Source of the DNA: Gammaproteobacteria bacterium
GTDB taxonomy: Bacteria > Pseudomonadota > Gammaproteobacteria > Steroidobacterales > Steroidobacteraceae
Length of the DNA: 64,000 nucleotides
Assembly (NCBI GenBank): GCA_021323735.1
Contig: JAJPKM010000036.1
Span: forward strand, 246,144-310,143
Direction of reading: 5' to 3'
Both the position numbers and the translations under genes were made by a program. Under the pieces are notes generated by a model. That model was not told the origin of the DNA. It searched no databases and was given only the letters and a program-made list of their open reading frames with translations. Shown piece by piece: positions 26,912-35,910 of the stretch. Each line of letters begins with the position of its first letter. The stretch's first letter is position 1.

Positions 26912-29068
26912 ATGACCCTCGATCCGGAAATGGCGGAAATCGCCAAAGTCTTTTTCCAGGAGAGCCGAGAGGGACTCGATTCGATGGAAGCGGGCCTGCT
27001 CAGCCTCAACGCAGCTACCAATCGCGAGGACATCGATTCCATATTCCGCGCCGCTCACTCCATGAAGGGTGGCGCCGCGACATTCGGTTTCACCGAGGTC
27101 GCCGCTTTTACTCACCGCGTGGAAACATTGCTCGACGAGATGCGTACCGGGGTGAGACCGATCACCGCAGATGCCATTCAAACGCTGTTGCAGTGCTGCG
27201 ATTGCATGCGCGAAATGATCGCCGCCACCGAAGCCGAACAACCGCTCGATCAGGGCCGCATCGCCGGCCTCGACAGCGATATCACTCACATCCTCGGCGA
27301 ACCGGCGGGTGTGCCGCCGGGAGCACCGCCAAGTGCAGCGTCGCGTGCAGCGCCGCTGGCGGTGTCGACGCAGGAGGCCATCGACGATGATCCCCAGGTG
27401 AAAGGTTGGCGGATCGACTTCGCGCCGGTCGCCGATTTGCTCCGCCTGCGCAATGAGCCGGCACGAATGTTCGCCGAACTCGAGCGCCTTGGCGCCATCG
27501 TGACGCAGGCCGATGTGTCACGGATTCCGTCCCTGGACATGCTCGATCCTGAGGCCTGCTATCTTTCCTGGCGGATCGATATCACGGGCCAGATTCCACG
27601 GCGCGCCCTGGACGACATTTTCGACTGGGTGGACGCCGGCTGCCGGCTCGAGTTCACACCCATCGGGGTTTCTCCGGCCGGCGCGCCGGCCAAGGTAGAC
27701 TCGCAGGCGCAGCCCGCCAACATCGCTGCGCAAGGGCCCTCCAGACCGGAGCGTGAGGCGCCGCCGCCAGGCGCCCCACCGCCCGGTGCCGCACCGCATA
27801 AAACGACCGGGGATCCGGGGTCCATCCGCGTCTCCACCAAGAAACTCGACAACATCATCAATTTAGTCGGTGAGCTGCTCATCACGCAGTCGATGCTGAG
27901 CGGCTGTGCCGAGGGTATCAACCAAGGTGGATTTGACCGACTGCGCCAGGGGCTGACGCAACTTGCCCGCAATACCCGTGAGTTGCAGGAAAGCGTCATG
28001 CAGATTCGGATGCTCCCGATCAGCTCCGCATTCAACCGATTCCCAAGAATCGTGCATGAGCTTTCCCGCAAGCTTGGTAAGAAGGTCGAAATCCGCTTGA
28101 CCGGAGAAGGCACCGAACTCGACAAAACCGTGCTCGAGAAGATCAGCGATCCCCTCGTGCACTTGGTGCGCAACGCGCTGGATCACGGCCTGGAAACTCC
28201 CGAGCAACGCCTCGCCGGCGGGAAGCAGGAGACCGGCACGCTGGAACTTGCGGCCGCTCACGAAGGCGGAAACATCATCATCGAAGTACGCGACGACGGC
28301 GCCGGCCTCAACAAAGCGCGGATTCTGAAGCGAGCTCGCGAGAGGGGGCTCGTGCCGGTGGACCAGGAACTGACCGACGAGCAGATAGACAACTTGATCT
28401 TCATGCCGGGCTTCTCGACGGCCGAACAAGTCAGCGATGTCTCCGGTCGTGGCGTCGGTATGGATGTGGTACGCCGGAATATCAACGACCTGGGCGGCAA
28501 CGTGCAAATCCTCTCCAAGGAGGGCCAGGGCAGCACCATTCGCATTAGGCTGCCCCTCACGCTGGCCATCCTCGACGGGCAGCTGGTCCGAGTCGGCAAA
28601 GAGGTCTACGTCATATCGCTGCTCTCCATCGTCGAGACCATTCAAGTCACGCGGGACCGGCTCAATACATTGGTCGGACGCACCGAGGTATTCCGGTTAC
28701 GCGATGAATTCTTGCCCGTGCTCAAGCTCTGGGATCAATTCGGCGTGGAACCGGATAGCAGGTCCGCCGAGGGCAGCCTCCTGGTCGTGGTCGAAGCGGA
28801 AGGCATGCGCGTCGGAGTCCTGGTGGACGATCTGCTCGCGCAGCAGCAAGTCGTGATCAAGAGCCTCGAGTCGAATTTCAAGCCCGTGCCCGGTATCGCC
28901 GGCGCAACAATTTTGGGCGACGGAACGGTGGCGCTCATCATCGACGTGGCGGACCTGATACACGCCGTCTTCGAGCGAGAGCGGGGGGCTTTGGGACGGA
29001 ACATGGGTGCGGGATTGCCGGGCGCTCGGCACAGAGTGAGCGGTACGAGTCTTGGTATGGCGAGCTGA
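26912..29068 (+). CDS. cheA: CheA: chemotaxis histidine kinase
   Basis: 718-residue cytosolic kinase that phosphorylates CheY and CheB in response to chemoreceptors. The HPt domain (1-105) has its histidine in FRAAHSMKGGAATFGF (H49). A P2-like domain spans about 150-250, followed by a Pro/Ala-rich linker (250-305). P3 and P4 begin with ISTKKLD-like text and include VRNALDHGLETP, EVRDDGAGL and GRGVGMDVVRRN. The C-terminal P5/CheW-like domain covers about 565-700. The cheW gene starts 13 bases after the stop. Confidence 0.96.
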   Translation: MTLDPEMAEIAKVFFQESREGLDSMEAGLLSLNAATNREDIDSIFRAAHSMKGGAATFGFTEVAAFTHRVETLLDEMRTGVRPITADAIQTLLQCCDCMREMIAATEAEQPLDQGRIAGLDSDITHILGEPAGVPPGAPPSAASRAAPLAVSTQEAIDDDPQVKGWRIDFAPVADLLRLRNEPARMFAELERLGAIVTQADVSRIPSLDMLDPEACYLSWRIDITGQIPRRALDDIFDWVDAGCRLEFTPIGVSPAGAPAKVDSQAQPANIAAQGPSRPEREAPPPGAPPPGAAPHKTTGDPGSIRVSTKKLDNIINLVGELLITQSMLSGCAEGINQGGFDRLRQGLTQLARNTRELQESVMQIRMLPISSAFNRFPRIVHELSRKLGKKVEIRLTGEGTELDKTVLEKISDPLVHLVRNALDHGLETPEQRLAGGKQETGTLELAAAHEGGNIIIEVRDDGAGLNKARILKRARERGLVPVDQELTDEQIDNLIFMPGFSTAEQVSDVSGRGVGMDVVRRNINDLGGNVQILSKEGQGSTIRIRLPLTLAILDGQLVRVGKEVYVISLLSIVETIQVTRDRLNTLVGRTEVFRLRDEFLPVLKLWDQFGVEPDSRSAEGSLLVVVEAEGMRVGVLVDDLLAQQQVVIKSLESNFKPVPGIAGATILGDGTVALIIDVADLIHAVFERERGALGRNMGAGLPGARHRVSGTSLGMAS

Positions 29069-29081
29069 CGAGGGCGGAATC

Positions 29082-29600
29082 ATGAACACGGCAACTACGG
29101 GAAACGGCGGCGATAAAGTCGCTACGGGATTCAGCGAACAATACTTGACGTTTATGCTCGCCGGCGAGGAATACGGCGTCGACATCCTGCGCGTCCAGGA
29201 GATCAAAGGGTTGGACAAAGTGACGCGCATACCCAACTCCCCGGAGCATGTTTTGGGCGTGATCAACTTGCGTGGGGCGGTGGTGCCGATTCTCGACCTA
29301 CGGCGTCGGTTCGGTCTCGAGGCGATCGCCTTCGGGCCGACCACGGTGGTCATCGTCGTGCGGGTTGCGGGCGGCCAGGATGGGCGCACGGTCGGCATGG
29401 TCGTCGATGCGGTGTCGGAGGTTTACAACGTGGACGCGGGCGCGACTCAATTGCCGCCCGACGTGTGCGGCAGCGTCGATACGATCTTCGTCAAGGGGCT
29501 GGCCACGGTCGAGAAGAAGATGCTCATTCTGCTCGATATCGACAGGCTCATCGGCGATATTATCGCGAACGAGTCCATGCACGGGTTTGCCGCAGCATGA
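29082..29600 (+). CDS. cheW: CheW: coupling protein
   Basis: 172-residue SH3-like adaptor that links chemoreceptor tips to CheA. It shows YLTFMLAGEEYGVDILRV, IPNSPEHVLGVINLRGAVVPILDLR and GMVVDAVSEVYNV, the usual CheW blocks. ATG 29082 is chosen because it follows GGGCGGA; the frame is open from 29052 inside cheA. Its stop overlaps the next ATG (ATGA). Confidence 0.95.
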   Translation: MNTATTGNGGDKVATGFSEQYLTFMLAGEEYGVDILRVQEIKGLDKVTRIPNSPEHVLGVINLRGAVVPILDLRRRFGLEAIAFGPTTVVIVVRVAGGQDGRTVGMVVDAVSEVYNVDAGATQLPPDVCGSVDTIFVKGLATVEKKMLILLDIDRLIGDIIANESMHGFAAA

Positions 29601-29881
29601 CCAAGAAGAAGTCTCCGCGGATCAAACTGGCCGCGCGGCTCAACATCGCACAGGCGGCCGACCTGCACCGTACCTTGGCGGCGAGGATCGCGAGCGGCGG
29701 TCCGATTCAGATCGACGGCACGGGTGTGGAGGAAATCGATACCGCTATTTTGCAGTTGCTGACAAGCCTTTGGCGTACCGGCCGCGAGCGCGGTATAGCC
29801 TGCACCTGGCAGGGCGCATCCGACGCTCTGCGCCAAACCGCGAAGCTGATTGGCGTCGCTGAGATCCTGCAAATTCCATGA
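29597..29881 (+). CDS. STAS-domain protein within the che operon
   Basis: 94 residues, a lone STAS domain like anti-sigma-factor antagonists and MlaB. It shows LNIAQAADLHRTLAARI, then IDGTGVEEIDTAILQLLTSL. In SpoIIAA-type proteins the phosphorylatable serine lies at D-S/T; here the matching segment reads IDTAI, so Thr is the candidate. It overlaps both cheW and cheR starts by four bases, so it is made in step with core chemotaxis proteins. STAS genes sit in che operons of several lineages; its role there is not settled. Confidence 0.8.
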   Translation: MTKKKSPRIKLAARLNIAQAADLHRTLAARIASGGPIQIDGTGVEEIDTAILQLLTSLWRTGRERGIACTWQGASDALRQTAKLIGVAEILQIP

Positions 29882-30717
29882 ATCGGCAGCTCGCCGCCCA
29901 AGAATTCGTGCTGACGGACTCGGAATTCGACCGTCTGCGCGCCGTGGTGCGTCAGCACACGGGCATTGCGCTGTCCGAGGCAAAGCGAGAGTTGGTATAC
30001 GGGCGCCTTGCGCGGCGTTTGCGCAAACTCAAGCTCACGTCGTTTGCCGATTATTGCACGCTGGTGGAAGGGCAGACCGGAGAGCTGCAGGAATTGATCA
30101 ATGCGATTACCACGAATCTCACGTCATTCTTCCGCGAGGACTACCACTTCGCGCATCTCGCCTCCGAGGTTTTGCCGGAGCTCGAGCGCCAGCGCGCCGA
30201 TTCGCAACGGATACGTATTTGGTCGGCGGGCTGTTCTTCCGGCGAGGAGCCGTATTCGCTCGCCGTGGTTCTCAACGAAACCCTTGCACACCTGTCTCAT
30301 TGGGACATCAAGCTTCTCGCGACCGACATCGATTCACAGATGATATCCGCCGCCGAGGAAGGCGTGTATGGCACGGACCGTCTCAAGGGTCTGGCGCCCG
30401 ATCGATTGGCGCGCTGGTTCCCGCAAGCCACGGACAAAGCGGATTGCCGTGCCGCGTCCGCCGAGCTCAAGAGGCTCATCACCTTCAAACGGTTGAACTT
30501 GATGGACTCATGGCCTATGAAAGGGCCGTTCGATATCATTTTCTGTCGCAACGTCATCATCTATTTCGACAAGGATACGCAGCACGAGCTCCTTGATCGC
30601 ATGGCCGACCTGCAGCGGCCCGGAAGCTGGCTTTTCGTCGGCCATTCGGAAAACCTGTTCAATGTGACGCATCGTTACAAGCTCGTGGGCCGCACGACAT
30701 ATCGGAGAGTGGCGTGA
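29878..30717 (+). CDS. cheR: CheR: chemoreceptor glutamate methyltransferase
   Basis: 279-residue SAM-dependent methyltransferase that adds methyl esters to receptor glutamates for adaptation. The N-terminal helical domain (about 1-80) includes ITTNLTSFFRE. The SAM fold has IWSAGCSSGEEPYS, LATDID and PFDIIFCRNVIIYFD. The beta-subdomain that grips receptor tails is expected near 165-180. One receptor in this window ends in a matching tail. Confidence 0.95.
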   Translation: MNRQLAAQEFVLTDSEFDRLRAVVRQHTGIALSEAKRELVYGRLARRLRKLKLTSFADYCTLVEGQTGELQELINAITTNLTSFFREDYHFAHLASEVLPELERQRADSQRIRIWSAGCSSGEEPYSLAVVLNETLAHLSHWDIKLLATDIDSQMISAAEEGVYGTDRLKGLAPDRLARWFPQATDKADCRAASAELKRLITFKRLNLMDSWPMKGPFDIIFCRNVIIYFDKDTQHELLDRMADLQRPGSWLFVGHSENLFNVTHRYKLVGRTTYRRVA

Positions 30718-31367
30718 CGCAGCCCGAGGTGGCGCGGGCAGGCGAGGAGGACGCACGCCTGCCTCCGTCGCTGCCCCAATTTGCGCACATTCGGCGCACC
30801 TGGGATCTGCAGTTGGGGGTGCCCGTTGCCAGGCTTTTGCCGGGCGAATACTACGTAACGCGCCATGACGAGCTGATCTTCACCGTACTCGGTTCCTGTG
30901 TATCGGCCTGCGTGCGCGAACGCAAGTTGGGTATTGGTGGGATGAATCATTTCATGTTGCCGCTCGACAGTTCGGGCGGCACGGGCGCTTGGTCGGACAA
31001 GCTTGCAAGTTCCGCGACACGCTATGGGCAAGTGGCCATGCAGCGGCTGGTGGACGATATTTTGAACTTGGGCGGAAAACGCGAAAATCTCGAGTTCAAG
31101 GTCATCGGTGGCGCGCAAGTGCTCGCCGTGTCGCTTGACGTCGGCGCGCGCAACGCCCAATTCGTACGCGGCTACCTCAAGAATGAAGGTTTTCCGATAA
31201 GTGCCGAGGATCTGGGCGACTGCTTCGCGCGTAAGCTTTTCTACAGCCCGATGAGCGGAAAGGTACGCGTGAAACGCCTTACCGCGACCGTCAATCGCAC
31301 CGTGTTCGAGCGTGAGCGGGATTTCAAGCCGGCCGACGCCGCAATTGCCCCTGCGTTGCGCGATTAG
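30714..31367 (+). CDS. cheD: CheD: receptor glutamine deamidase
   Basis: 217-residue deamidase that converts receptor glutamines to glutamates and can bind CheC/CheX-type proteins. The catalytic Cys is in TVLGSCVSACV and the His in GGMNHFMLP. It starts at GTG 30714 inside the cheR stop. The presence of a CheX-like protein further along the island makes a CheD-phosphatase link possible but unproven. Confidence 0.93.
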   Translation: MTQPEVARAGEEDARLPPSLPQFAHIRRTWDLQLGVPVARLLPGEYYVTRHDELIFTVLGSCVSACVRERKLGIGGMNHFMLPLDSSGGTGAWSDKLASSATRYGQVAMQRLVDDILNLGGKRENLEFKVIGGAQVLAVSLDVGARNAQFVRGYLKNEGFPISAEDLGDCFARKLFYSPMSGKVRVKRLTATVNRTVFERERDFKPADAAIAPALRD

Positions 31368-31370
31368 CCT

Positions 31371-32513
31371 GTGCTGAGCATACCCGGCATGGAAAAGCGA
31401 ATTCGCGTGTTGATCGTCGATGACTCGGCAGTCATGTGCAAATTGCTCAGCGGCATCCTTTCCTCCGATCCGCAAATCGAGGTGGTAGGCACGGCGCCGG
31501 ATCCTTACGTGGCGCGGGAGAAGATCAAACTGCTGAACCCCGACGTGTTGACGCTCGACGTTGAGATGCCGCGCATGGACGGACTTGCCTTCCTGCGCAA
31601 TCTGATGCGCTTGCGTCCCATGCCGGTGGTCATGTGCTCCACGCTCACCCAACGCGGCGCCGCCGTCGCCCTCGATGCGCTCGCGCTCGGCGCGATCGAC
31701 TTCATCGCCAAGCCGAGAGTAGATGATCAGGGCAGCATTGCAGGCCTCGCGCAGGAAACCATTTTCAAAGTGAAGATGGCGGCGCATGCACGCGTGCAGC
31801 CGCTTATCGAACCCTCTCCGGCGAGCGGCGGCGAGCGGGATGCCTCCGACACGGCGCGGCTGAAGCGCAATCGATCCGTTCAAGCGGCAACCACCGACCA
31901 AATCATTGCGATCGGTGCCTCGACCGGCGGCACCGAAGCCATAAAGGACGTTCTCGGGCGATTGCCCGCGGACATGCCGGCAATCGTGATCGTGCAGCAT
32001 ATCCCGAAGGCCTTCAGCGGCCCTTTTGCCGTGCGAATGAATGACAGCTCCGAACTCGTCGTCTGCGAAGCATGCGACCGTCAATCGATCTTGCCGGGTC
32101 ATGTGTATATCGCTCCGGGCGATCAGCATTTGACGGTGGCGCGGGAGGGCGGACATTATCAGTGCCGCATTACCGATGGGGAATGCGTAAACCGGCACCG
32201 TCCCTCGGTCGACGTACTATTCCGGTCGGTGGCGGAAATTGCCGGCTGCAATTCGGTGGGCGTCCTGTTGACCGGCATGGGCCGGGATGGGGCTGAAGGC
32301 CTGAAGGCAATGAGGGATTCGGGCGCCTCGACCATCGCGCAGGACGAAAATACCAGTGTGGTATGGGGTATGCCCGGAGCTGCCTGGAAGCTCGGCGCCG
32401 CGCAGTCGTTGCATGCGCTGCCGCAGATTGCCGAGCGAATTGTCACACTGGTGACCGCGCACGAGAATAATATGCGCGGCGCCGGCCTCGATCGCCGAGC
32501 CCGAACGCCCTGA
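31371..32513 (+). CDS. cheB: CheB: receptor methylesterase/response regulator
   Basis: 380 residues with an N-terminal receiver (VLIVDDSAVM, phospho-acceptor in LTLDVEMPRMDG, KPR lysine) and a C-terminal methylesterase. The triad is Ser in GASTGGTEA, His in VQHIPKAFSG and Asp in GMGRDGAEG. It opposes CheR. GTG 31371 is the first start; ATG 31389 (MEKRIRVLIVDD) is equally plausible. Confidence 0.95.
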   Translation: MLSIPGMEKRIRVLIVDDSAVMCKLLSGILSSDPQIEVVGTAPDPYVAREKIKLLNPDVLTLDVEMPRMDGLAFLRNLMRLRPMPVVMCSTLTQRGAAVALDALALGAIDFIAKPRVDDQGSIAGLAQETIFKVKMAAHARVQPLIEPSPASGGERDASDTARLKRNRSVQAATTDQIIAIGASTGGTEAIKDVLGRLPADMPAIVIVQHIPKAFSGPFAVRMNDSSELVVCEACDRQSILPGHVYIAPGDQHLTVAREGGHYQCRITDGECVNRHRPSVDVLFRSVAEIAGCNSVGVLLTGMGRDGAEGLKAMRDSGASTIAQDENTSVVWGMPGAAWKLGAAQSLHALPQIAERIVTLVTAHENNMRGAGLDRRARTP

Positions 32514-32516
32514 ACC

Positions 32517-32543
32517 TCAAGAATGTCGAACTGCCGCCGATTA
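32517..32543 (+). promoter_or_regulatory. FliA (sigma-28)-like promoter before the third cheY
   Basis: TCAAGAAT, 11 bases, GCCGATTA. Seven of eight -10 bases match and the spacing is exact. It overlaps the end of the cheB-cheY gap and lies 25 bases before the cheY ATG at 32569. Confidence 0.6.
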
Positions 32544-32568
32544 CCCGGTGGATCATTGGAGTGATGAG

Positions 32569-32931
32569 ATGAAGATTCTGATCGTAGACGATTCGACCGC
32601 CATGCGCATGATCGTGAAAAAGACCCTGCGGCTCGCCGGGTTCGAGGGCCATGATATTGCCGAAGCCGACGATGGGGCGAAGGCGCTGGCCGCGATCAAT
32701 ACATCCAAGCCGGATCTCGTGCTCTCCGATTGGAACATGCCTAACATGACCGGCATGCAGTTGCTCGAGGCTCTCAAGAGCGCCGGCATCCAGGTCACAT
32801 TCGGCTTCGTCACCACGGAAGCCACGCCCGATATGCGTGCCAAGGCAATGGGCACCGGTGCCAAGTTCCTCATTTCCAAACCCTTCACTCCCGAATCGTT
32901 CAAGGAACATCTGGGACCTCATATCCGGTAA
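32569..32931 (+). CDS. cheY: CheY: classical chemotaxis response regulator
   Basis: 120-residue receiver with LIVDDSTAMRMIVKKTLR, phospho-acceptor in LVLSDWNMPNMTG, Thr in FVTTEA and Lys in LISKPFTPE. The WNMP block is the hallmark of flagellar-motor CheY proteins and is absent from the two other CheY copies here. GGAG lies seven bases before ATG 32569. This copy is the best candidate for the FliM-binding regulator. Confidence 0.94.
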   Translation: MKILIVDDSTAMRMIVKKTLRLAGFEGHDIAEADDGAKALAAINTSKPDLVLSDWNMPNMTGMQLLEALKSAGIQVTFGFVTTEATPDMRAKAMGTGAKFLISKPFTPESFKEHLGPHIR

Positions 32932-32958
32932 CGCGAACCGGCCGAGACAGGAGCTCCT

Positions 32959-33438
32959 ATGTCAACCGCATATCCTCTTCCCGACGGCACGAAGGTCATG
33001 CAGATATTGGGGCTGCTGTTCGACGGGATGGAAGTAAAAGCCGGCGGAGCGTTCGATGGAACACCCGCGGGTGGGGCGTGGCTGGGGGTATTTGTGGCCG
33101 ACGACGGCCAACCCGTTGCTCTGTGCGGTGCAGATGTGAATCTTGCGGCGAGTTTCGGTGCCGCCTTCTCCATGCTGCCGCCGAATGCTGCCAAGGAAGC
33201 GGCCAAGGCACGTGAACTTACCGCTGTCATGATCGAGAACGTGCGCGAAATCATGAACATCTGCACGCGCCTCGTCATGGACGCTGCGTCGCCTCATCTG
33301 AAGCTCGATCAGATCTATCCCGTCAAATTCCTGCCGCAGTCCGCGGCCGCGTTGCTGAGCTCGCCCAAGGGGCGGCGCGAATTTCAGGTGCAATTGCCCA
33401 GGTATGGCGGCGGGGTGCTCGCACTCCTGTCCGGTTGA
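32959..33438 (+). CDS. CheX/CheC-like protein (putative)
   Basis: 159 residues with alpha/beta character. The helix VMIENVREIMNICTRLVMD gives E97-x2-N100, followed by P121. This is close to the CheC/CheX/FliY phosphatase signature E-x2-N-x22-P, although the spacing to Pro is 20 and the D/S before the Glu is an E. A location 27 bases after cheY supports a CheY-P phosphatase or a chemotaxis accessory role. Without a profile search the assignment is tentative. Confidence 0.5.
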   Translation: MSTAYPLPDGTKVMQILGLLFDGMEVKAGGAFDGTPAGGAWLGVFVADDGQPVALCGADVNLAASFGAAFSMLPPNAAKEAAKARELTAVMIENVREIMNICTRLVMDAASPHLKLDQIYPVKFLPQSAAALLSSPKGRREFQVQLPRYGGGVLALLSG

Positions 33439-33485
33439 TCTTCATGCAGTGTGCCGTGGTCGACGGTTTGGCAGCGCCGATCGCC

Positions 33486-33512
33486 TCAAGATCGACCGCG
33501 AATTACCGATAA
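33486..33512 (+). promoter_or_regulatory. FliA (sigma-28)-like promoter before the Cache-chemoreceptor pair
   Basis: TCAAGATC, 11 bases, ACCGATAA. Seven of eight -10 bases match and the spacing is exact. It lies 55 bases before the ATG at 33568 and would drive the Cache protein and the following chemoreceptor. Confidence 0.62.
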
Positions 33513-33567
33513 GTTCCTAGGCGGGTCGAATCGCCGGCCGGTTTGCCATTTTCTAAGGAATCCCATC

Positions 33568-34029
33568 ATGCACCCAGCGTTGAGAAATCTTCTGATCGCA
33601 ACAATCGTGAGTGCGTTGCCCCTGGCAGTCGCGGCGGCCAGCGCACCCACCAAAGACGAGGTTGTCGCGGTCGTCAAGAAGGCGGTCGATTTCTACAAGA
33701 CGAACGGTCGGGATAAGGCGATCGCAGAATTCAACAAGAAGGACGGCCTGTTTGCCAAGGGCGAGGACTATGTCGACGTACACGATCTCAACGGCGTGTG
33801 CGTGGCGCATCCGATTTCTCCGGCCAAAGTCGGCGCCAATCGTCTGGACCAATCCGACTCGGCCGGTAAGTTTTATGTGCGGGAACTCGTGGAAGCGGCG
33901 AAGCAGAAGCACTCCGGATGGATCGAATACGTCATGAAGAATCCAACCACCGGGAAGCTCGAGAATAAGCTCGCTTACTGGGAAACCGTCGACGGACTGA
34001 TTTTCAAGGCCGGCACCTACACTGAATAG
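33568..34029 (+). CDS. Periplasmic single-Cache (sCache_2-like) protein
   Basis: 153 residues. The signal peptide ends at VAAASA; the mature part is a small Cache domain with AVDFYKTNGRDKAIAEFNKKDG, then YVDVHDLNGVCVAHP and GWIEYVMKNPTTGK. Such lone Cache proteins occur in the periplasm and are thought to bind small molecules. AAGGAA precedes ATG 33568. It is 31 bases before a chemoreceptor that has a helical rather than Cache sensor, so the two may work as ligand-binding protein and receptor. Confidence 0.85.
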   Translation: MHPALRNLLIATIVSALPLAVAAASAPTKDEVVAVVKKAVDFYKTNGRDKAIAEFNKKDGLFAKGEDYVDVHDLNGVCVAHPISPAKVGANRLDQSDSAGKFYVRELVEAAKQKHSGWIEYVMKNPTTGKLENKLAYWETVDGLIFKAGTYTE

Positions 34030-34060
34030 CGGCGTCTTGCCGCGCATGCGAGTTGTGACG

Positions 34061-35872
34061 ATGATTCAACGCTTAGGAGATATGTCGCTGCGTTGGCAAA
34101 TGCTGCTGGCGCCGCTGCTTTTGATACTGGCGATCCTCGCCCTGGAAGCCGTCGACTACGGGCAGCAAACGGCGTTGGATGCAACCACGACGCGGCTATT
34201 CGACGAAACGGTCCATCGGCTCATGGCGCTGGACGAGGCAGACGCCTTCGCCTTGGAGATCAATGGACGCATGTTTCGCGCCATGACTCTGGTGCAGAAC
34301 CAAGCGCCGCAGAAGATCGTCCGCACCATCGTCGACTCGCTCCCGAGTGACCTCGACAAGCTCGACACGCAGATCTCAGCGGTCGCCCGGCTTGCCGGCG
34401 AAAGCGGGCACGCCGCCGAAGCGGCGCGCCTGACGGAGCTGGCGGGCAAGTATCGCAAATCCGGCGGCGAGTTCAGCAAAGTGTTGTTCGTCGATCCCAG
34501 CGTCGCCGTCGACTACGCCACGTCGGCGAGCGTCTTCTTCCAGGACCTGCATGGAATTCTCAGGACACTGGGCAAGTTCTACGAGGCCACCTCGGCGACC
34601 GAGTTCGCGGAAGTGAAGGCCAACGCCGCGAACGCCATGCGTCGCACCGCGATCGGCGGACTCTTGGCCGTGGTGGGCGGGCTGATCGTCAGTCTTTGGC
34701 TTGCCCGCTCCCTGACCGCTCCGCTGGTTGCACTGACGCGCGTCGTCGGCGCGCTTGCTCGGTCCGATTGGTCGGTCGCGGTACCTTACGCTACGCGCAG
34801 CAACGAGGTCGGGCGCATGGCTCGCGCGGTCAACGTATTTCGAGACAATGGGATCGAGAACGAACGGCTCAAACAGATCGAGGAAGAGGCGCGACGGCAG
34901 GCCGTGATTCAGCGGTCGGCGGAACTGGAGCGCGCCCGGGTCGAGCAGCTGCGTCTGGCGCGCGAGGCCGAGCGGGCACGGGCATTGACCGAATTGAGCG
35001 AAAATTTCGATGCCACCGCAAAAAAGGTGCTGGGCAGCTTCGCTGGCGCTTTCGACACTCTGCAGGCAACGGCAAGTACCATGGGTACCGCTGCCGATGC
35101 GACCCGTACGCTCGCAGAAGGCGTGTCGCAGTCGGCCGTGGAGGCATCCAACAATGTGCAAACCATTGCCGCGTCCATCGAGGAACTCGGCGAGTCGATT
35201 GCAGAGATCTCCGAGCAGGTCAGTACCTCTTCGGTAATGGCCGCCGATGCCACCCGCGAGGCCGACAAGCTCAACCAGACGCTGCAGTCGGTGAATTCCG
35301 CGGCGCTCGAGATCGGGTCGGTACTCGACTTCATCAAGTCGGTTGCCAGCCGCACCAGCCTCCTGGCGCTGAACGCCACCATCGAGGCGGCGCGTGCCGG
35401 GCAAGCCGGCCGTGGTTTCGCGGTAGTGGCCAATGAGGTCAAGGCGCTGGCGACTCAGACCAAACAGGCAACCGACGGTGTCACGTCCAAGGTAGAGCGC
35501 ATCCAGTCTCTCGCCGGCGATGCCGCCGGAGCCGTCACGTCGATCGCGGAGACCATTCGTTCCTTGAGCCGCAGTTCTACGTCGATTTCGGGCGCGGTGG
35601 CCGGGCAAAGCACCGCCATGCGCGATATCGGCAAGACCGTGCAGTCGGCGGCGGATTTTACTCGCCGCGTCAGCGATCAAATTCAGGAGGTCAAGGGTAC
35701 GGCCACGGAGACCGGAAACGCAGCCGACGGTGTCCAGAACGCTTCGGTCGATCTGGCCCATCAGACCGCGATTCTCCAGACCGAGGTCTCAGGTTTCTTG
35801 GACGCGGTGCGCCCCGTGGATTCGATCGACGGTCCTGGTCCGGCCGCCATCGAGCGGCGAGCCGCCGTTTGA
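34061..35872 (+). CDS. Methyl-accepting chemotaxis protein with helical periplasmic domain
   Basis: 603 residues. TM1 is near residues 12-30 and TM2 near 185-205, enclosing about 150 periplasmic residues that look all-helical (4HB-like). A HAMP domain follows, then a coiled coil rich in Arg/Glu, then the signalling hairpin with its tip around [30 protein letters not shown]. Start is uncertain among TTG 34037, ATG 34061 and ATG 34082. It ends without a CheR/CheB tether. Likely co-transcribed with the Cache protein. Confidence 0.9.
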   Translation: MIQRLGDMSLRWQMLLAPLLLILAILALEAVDYGQQTALDATTTRLFDETVHRLMALDEADAFALEINGRMFRAMTLVQNQAPQKIVRTIVDSLPSDLDKLDTQISAVARLAGESGHAAEAARLTELAGKYRKSGGEFSKVLFVDPSVAVDYATSASVFFQDLHGILRTLGKFYEATSATEFAEVKANAANAMRRTAIGGLLAVVGGLIVSLWLARSLTAPLVALTRVVGALARSDWSVAVPYATRSNEVGRMARAVNVFRDNGIENERLKQIEEEARRQAVIQRSAELERARVEQLRLAREAERARALTELSENFDATAKKVLGSFAGAFDTLQATASTMGTAADATRTLAEGVSQSAVEASNNVQTIAASIEELGESIAEISEQVSTSSVMAADATREADKLNQTLQSVNSAALEIGSVLDFIKSVASRTSLLALNATIEAARAGQAGRGFAVVANEVKALATQTKQATDGVTSKVERIQSLAGDAAGAVTSIAETIRSLSRSSTSISGAVAGQSTAMRDIGKTVQSAADFTRRVSDQIQEVKGTATETGNAADGVQNASVDLAHQTAILQTEVSGFLDAVRPVDSIDGPGPAAIERRAAV

Positions 35873-35910
35873 GTCGTGCCGCCTGTGAAGCGTTCGACTC
35901 ACGATTGGTA

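Noticed and set aside
30675..32198. Minus-strand 507-residue open frame
   Set aside because: Antisense to cheD and cheB, both clearly real; a product of high GC.
34376..35761. Minus-strand 461-residue open frame
   Set aside because: Antisense to a chemoreceptor gene; Arg/Gly-rich composition typical of GC shadows.
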